Source: Verrucomicrobiota bacterium
GTDB taxonomy: Bacteria; Verrucomicrobiota; Verrucomicrobiia; Limisphaerales; CAZBKV01
Direction: 5' to 3'
Length of the DNA: 10,521 nucleotides
Assembly (NCBI GenBank): GCA_021160185.1
Contig: JAGHDA010000199.1
Location: 1 to 10,521 of the forward strand
A model generated the notes under the pieces. That model saw only the letters and a program-made list of their open reading frames with translations. It ran no database searches and was not told the DNA's origin. This document shows positions 7,322 through 10,521 of the stretch, one piece after another. Made by a program: the position numbers and the translations under genes. Each line of letters begins with the position of its first letter. The first letter of the stretch is position 1.

Positions 7322-7351
7322 TTGAGGCGTTGTTCCTCTCTTGTTGAGGCG
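7322..7351. repeat. Pair of 8-bp direct repeats upstream of the AGE gene
   Basis: TTGAGGCG occurs at 7322-7329 and again at 7344-7351, 22 bp apart, about two helical turns, so both would face the same side of the DNA. They lie just before the AGE start in the 99-nt gap. A weak promoter-like TTCGCC-17-TAAAGT lies further upstream on the minus strand. An operator role is speculative. Confidence 0.25.
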
Positions 7352-7412
7352 CAAATCGTGCTCGCTCACTTTAGGCGGGTTTTGTGTCTTGGCGAAAGTT
7401 CATCGAGTTTTG

Positions 7413-10154
7413 CTACCCGTGAATTGACAAGCCTTGCCCCCGGTCTGCTCCGGCAGCCAGGCTCACGGCGTATCCAACCCCGAAACAGACGCTGAACCCG
7501 ATGAAAGCATAGAGAAGTCCCGAAACCGGGGACCTCAAGAAGTAGAGCGCCAACACCGTGGCGACTCCCAGCGGCACCCCAACCATCGCGCCGGTTCCGT
7601 TCGCGCGGCGGGTGAAGACGCCGAGCGCGAAGAGCCCGCCCAGCGCGCCGGCGGTGAGGCCGATGAGGTGGTTGAAAGTCTTGAACGCGCTTTCCACATC
7701 GGAAAGCGCCATCGCGCAGGCCGCGCCGATCCCGAGCGCGCCGACGACGGCGACCGCTCTCTTCGCGGCGCGCAGATAGACGGCGTCGGCCGCGCCGGGG
7801 CGCAGCAGGCGTTCGTCGAAGTCCTTGATCCACGCAGTGGCCACGCTGGTGAGGGAACTGGAAATCGTTGATTGGGCGGCGGCGAAGATTGCGGCGATGA
7901 CGAGTCCAGAAACGCCGACCGGCAATTGCTGCATGACGAAGAAGGGGAGGATGCTGTCGGTCTTTGGCAGGGTCGGGTCGAGTTGGCCCGGGTGGGTTTT
8001 GTAGAATGCGTAGATGGCCACGCCCAGAGCGAAAAATACCATCGACCCGAAAATCGACAGCCACATCGTAGTCCAAAGGGATTTCCGGGCCGCGCCGAGA
8101 TCGCGGGTGGTCACGTAGCGCTGCACCACGTCCTGGCCGGAGGTGTAGGGGACCAGCGAGTTGAAAAAGAACGCAACGAAGAGGACGATGGCGGTCGTCG
8201 TGCCGTCGTAGATGTCGAAGTTGTCCCATCGCAAGCTTTCGAAGAGTTTGTGGTTGGAGTTGGCAATTTCATAAGCGCCGGCGATCCCGCCGTCCACTTG
8301 CGTGGCGGCCAGCGCGAAACATAGAATCGCGCCGCCCATCAGGACGACGGCCTGGATGGCGTCGGTCCACACCACCGCTTCGATGCCGCCCATCACCGTG
8401 TAGGCCACGCAGAGCGCGCCGATGAGGAGGATGGAGGGGATCACGCCGATGTCCGAAACGGCGGCAAGCGCCAGCGCCGGCAGATAGAGGACGATGGCGA
8501 TCCGGCCGATGTGAAAGAGGATGAACGAAAGGCTCGCGAAGAGCCGGGCGGCAAGATTGAAGCGCTTTTCCAGATATTCATAGGCGCTTGTCAGGTCGAG
8601 TTTGCGGAAAAACGGCAGATAGAAGAAGGCGACCAGCGGCGCTATGATGAGGATTGGCAGCTGTCCAATGTACCACGTCATATCCGTCTGGTAGGCGCGC
8701 GCCGGGATGCCCATGAAGGTGATTGCGCTGAGCATGGTGGCGAAGATCGAGAGTCCGGCCGTCCACCAAGGCACATGCTGGCCGCCGCGGAAATAGGCCT
8801 CAGTGCTCGCCGCCGCTTTGCGTTTCATGAACCCATATCCAATCCCAACCATCCCAAGCAGGTAAGCGGCCGCTACCGCCCAGTTGAACCATCCGAGGCT
8901 CGCCGGCTTATGGACTGCCGCGCCTTCCAACACTTGCGGCGAGCGGATGCCCGGCTTCACCTCGCCGGTTGGCAGAATCACCTTGCCGTGCCACATCACG
9001 GCGGGGGTTGTCACCGGCGCCCAGACGCTGCCCGCCGGGTTGGTTTCATGGTCGGGCTGAACCCTTTTCGGGAGCGATCCATCCTGCGCCCAGGTGTCAG
9101 TCAGCGTGTCATAGAGGAGGATTTGGGCGGGAAACCCGGGATGCGCCGCGCCTTGGCCGTTGGTTTCCGGGCGCGCCGCCGCCTGCTCACGCAAGAACTT
9201 CACCGGCGCGCCGCCGAGCATCGCCAGGTGCGTGGCGCCGACCGGCGCCGCCGGCGAGGGCGCCGCCGAAAGCCCGTGCGGCAAATCGGCGATGCGCCGC
9301 CATGTCCTCGTCTTCATGTCGAGCGCGTAGCAGTCGCTCAGAAAATCGAGGTCGAGGAAACGCTCGGACGTCTGATTGTTCGACGCGGCGGGGTCGGCGA
9401 AGTCGCGTCCGCCGAAAAGATAAAAGGTGTTTCCCCGCACTCCGGCGACGGCCATCATGCGCCCCCGGGCGGGGACGCCGCCCGCCGCTTCCGGCCACGG
9501 CAGCGGTTCCCATTTCCATTCGTTTTCCGGCTTCGAGGTGTCAAGCATCAGCGCGCTTTGAAGCGTTCGGAATCCCTCAGCGGGGTTGGCGCTCTTGTTC
9601 CCTGCTCCGGCGGCCACGACCACCTTGTCGCCGACGAGCGCCGCCACGCCGCCCCAACGGCCTTCCGGCAGCGACGGCAATTTCTTGATTTCCAGCCCCG
9701 TGACGAGGCGAAGCAAACGCACCGACTTGAGCGCCGTCTCCCTGCCGGCGGCCGCGTTGATGTTTTTGCCGCCGATGCACAACACGCCCCGCCCTGGCAG
9801 GCTTACCGACATCCCGTAGGCCGCCGGCTCCGGCCAGGCGGAGGCAAATTTGCGCCACGCGGCTCCGGCTTCCGTCAGCCTCAACGTGTAAACATCGCGG
9901 TAATAAACCTTCCGCCCGCCTTCCCATGGACGTTTTTCCGGAAAGTTCGCGCCGCCGATCACCGCCAACGTCTCCCGCCCCGCAGCGTCGGCCGCGACGC
10001 CCGCGAACACCCCCGCGAAACCCTCGGGATCCGGGAGGGACGGCAATTGGCTCCAGCGAAACACCGGTCCTGAGGCCTGGACCGCGGCGGCGACGAGGAG
10101 CGCCGCGATTCCCGCGAGGGCCGCGAGACGCCGTTTTCTGAGCCCCTTTTTCAT
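7413..10154 (-). CDS. Fusion: periplasmic NanM-like kelch mutarotase + sodium:solute symporter (sialic acid uptake)
   Basis: A 913-residue two-domain protein. A signal sequence (1-27, basic then hydrophobic, ending VQA) is followed by a six-bladed kelch propeller at about 30-410. Blade glycines fall near 67, 128, 182, 248, 314 and 396. IGGANFPEKRPWEGG-K-YY and TGEVKPGIRSPQV resemble the cyclically permuted mutarotase/NanM family, which interconverts sialic acid anomers. From about 420 there is an SSS transporter with 13 likely helices. QSTISSSLTS (761-770) holds the probable Na+ site Ser762/Thr763, by analogy with PutP. SSS proteins have an outside N-terminus, so the propeller would sit in the periplasm beside the transporter mouth. 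The ATG at 10154 is chosen because it overlaps the nanA stop (ATGA) and starts a good signal peptide. The open frame upstream lies inside nanA. Sialic acid as substrate is inferred from nanA and AGE. Confidence 0.9.
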   Translation of the reverse strand: MKKGLRKRRLAALAGIAALLVAAAVQASGPVFRWSQLPSLPDPEGFAGVFAGVAADAAGRETLAVIGGANFPEKRPWEGGRKVYYRDVYTLRLTEAGAAWRKFASAWPEPAAYGMSVSLPGRGVLCIGGKNINAAAGRETALKSVRLLRLVTGLEIKKLPSLPEGRWGGVAALVGDKVVVAAGAGNKSANPAEGFRTLQSALMLDTSKPENEWKWEPLPWPEAAGGVPARGRMMAVAGVRGNTFYLFGGRDFADPAASNNQTSERFLDLDFLSDCYALDMKTRTWRRIADLPHGLSAAPSPAAPVGATHLAMLGGAPVKFLREQAAARPETNGQGAAHPGFPAQILLYDTLTDTWAQDGSLPKRVQPDHETNPAGSVWAPVTTPAVMWHGKVILPTGEVKPGIRSPQVLEGAAVHKPASLGWFNWAVAAAYLLGMVGIGYGFMKRKAAASTEAYFRGGQHVPWWTAGLSIFATMLSAITFMGIPARAYQTDMTWYIGQLPILIIAPLVAFFYLPFFRKLDLTSAYEYLEKRFNLAARLFASLSFILFHIGRIAIVLYLPALALAAVSDIGVIPSILLIGALCVAYTVMGGIEAVVWTDAIQAVVLMGGAILCFALAATQVDGGIAGAYEIANSNHKLFESLRWDNFDIYDGTTTAIVLFVAFFFNSLVPYTSGQDVVQRYVTTRDLGAARKSLWTTMWLSIFGSMVFFALGVAIYAFYKTHPGQLDPTLPKTDSILPFFVMQQLPVGVSGLVIAAIFAAAQSTISSSLTSVATAWIKDFDERLLRPGAADAVYLRAAKRAVAVVGALGIGAACAMALSDVESAFKTFNHLIGLTAGALGGLFALGVFTRRANGTGAMVGVPLGVATVLALYFLRSPVSGLLYAFIGFSVCFGVGYAVSLAAGADRGQGLSIHG

Positions 10155-10521
10155 GCCCCGGCCTGTGCGGTTTCCATCCACTCGAACCATCCCATCTGCT
10201 CCAGCGCGCGGCGGAGCGTCTCCTGCTGTTTTGGACTCACGGGACGGATCGGCCAGCGCGGCGGACCGCAATTCACGCCCACCAACGCCATCATCGCCTT
10301 CAAGCCGCCCCGGCCGCATGCGGCGAAGATCGTGCGGATCATTTCGATGACCCGCGCCTGCCAAAGCCGCGCTTCGTCCCACTCGCCGGCTGCGAACGCA
10401 GCGCGCACCCGGTGATAAAGCGGCGCGGCAAAGCCGTAGGTGCTCCCGATGGCTGCCCGATATCCTATGGCTAGGCCGGCCAGGTAGGCCTCGTCCGCGC
10501 CGGAGAAAAACTCGAGCCTCG
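10151..10521 (-). CDS. nanA: N-acetylneuraminate lyase, C-terminal part (5' end outside window)
   Basis: The last 123 codons of a DHDPS/NAL-family aldolase. NanA splits N-acetylneuraminate into ManNAc and pyruvate in the cytoplasm. The visible part begins in the barrel with FFSGADE-YLAGLAIG, followed by the NanA-type loop AAIGSTYG and the C-terminal helices. GRGGLKAMMALVGVNCGPPRWP resembles the family's G-GLK...G-----P-R-P helix and turn. The Schiff-base lysine and catalytic tyrosine are upstream of the window. It overlaps the mutarotase-symporter gene by 4 nt (ATGA), so the two are probably translated together and form the visible head of a nan unit. A related aldolase such as dihydrodipicolinate synthase or a keto-deoxy sugar acid aldolase is less likely, given the IGSTYG loop and the next gene. 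Confidence 0.85.
   Translation of the reverse strand, partial: RLEFFSGADEAYLAGLAIGYRAAIGSTYGFAAPLYHRVRAAFAAGEWDEARLWQARVIEMIRTIFAACGRGGLKAMMALVGVNCGPPRWPIRPVSPKQQETLRRALEQMGWFEWMETAQAGA

Noticed and set aside
8511..10073. Long plus-strand open frame opposite the mutarotase-symporter
   Set aside because: Arg/His/Gly-rich translation with no domain, wholly antisense to a well-supported gene. The frames at 2947-4224 and 4803-6014 are dismissed for the same reason.
10155..10382. Upstream N-terminal extension of the mutarotase-symporter
   Set aside because: It lies inside nanA and would bury the signal peptide; the ATG at 10154 gives an ATGA overlap and a proper N-terminal signal.

Overview
This is a GC-rich bacterial window (about 60% by eye). 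It is packed with heterotrophic sugar-handling genes and exported proteins. Several features suggest the PVC group, probably Verrucomicrobiota or Planctomycetota: a Tat-exported Gfo/Idh/MocA oxidoreductase, an ASPIC/UnbV-FG-GAP lipoprotein, and a kelch mutarotase fused to a sodium:solute symporter. That placement is inference from gene content. Ribosome-binding sites are weak or absent at almost every start, and three gene pairs overlap by exactly 4 nt (GTGA or ATGA), so translational coupling looks common here.

Layout. Plus strand, 1-951: the 3' end of a Pgm-type phosphoglucomutase, overlapped by a membrane-anchored Slt-family lytic transglycosylase. Minus strand, 10521 down to 990: the 3' end of nanA (N-acetylneuraminate lyase); a NanM-like kelch mutarotase fused to a 13-helix SSS transporter; an N-acylglucosamine 2-epimerase (AGE); a 213-nt gap with inverted repeats; a Tat-signal Gfo/Idh oxidoreductase; an FG-GAP/ASPIC lipoprotein; and a second, different phosphohexomutase. 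The two gene sets converge at 952-989.

How the genes fit together. The first three minus-strand genes form a sialic-acid uptake and breakdown unit. The mutarotase domain would equilibrate sialic acid anomers outside the inner membrane, and its own C-terminal symporter would import the sugar with Na+. NanA would then split it to ManNAc and pyruvate, and AGE would turn unphosphorylated ManNAc into GlcNAc. This resembles the Bacteroides fragilis route (lyase, epimerase, then a GlcNAc kinase) rather than the E. coli NanK/NanE route; no kinase lies in the window. The coupled oxidoreductase and FG-GAP pair follows on the same strand and may be a linked but unassigned extracytoplasmic module. The most notable item is the mutarotase-transporter fusion. 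No RNA genes, CRISPR arrays or insertion sequences were seen.
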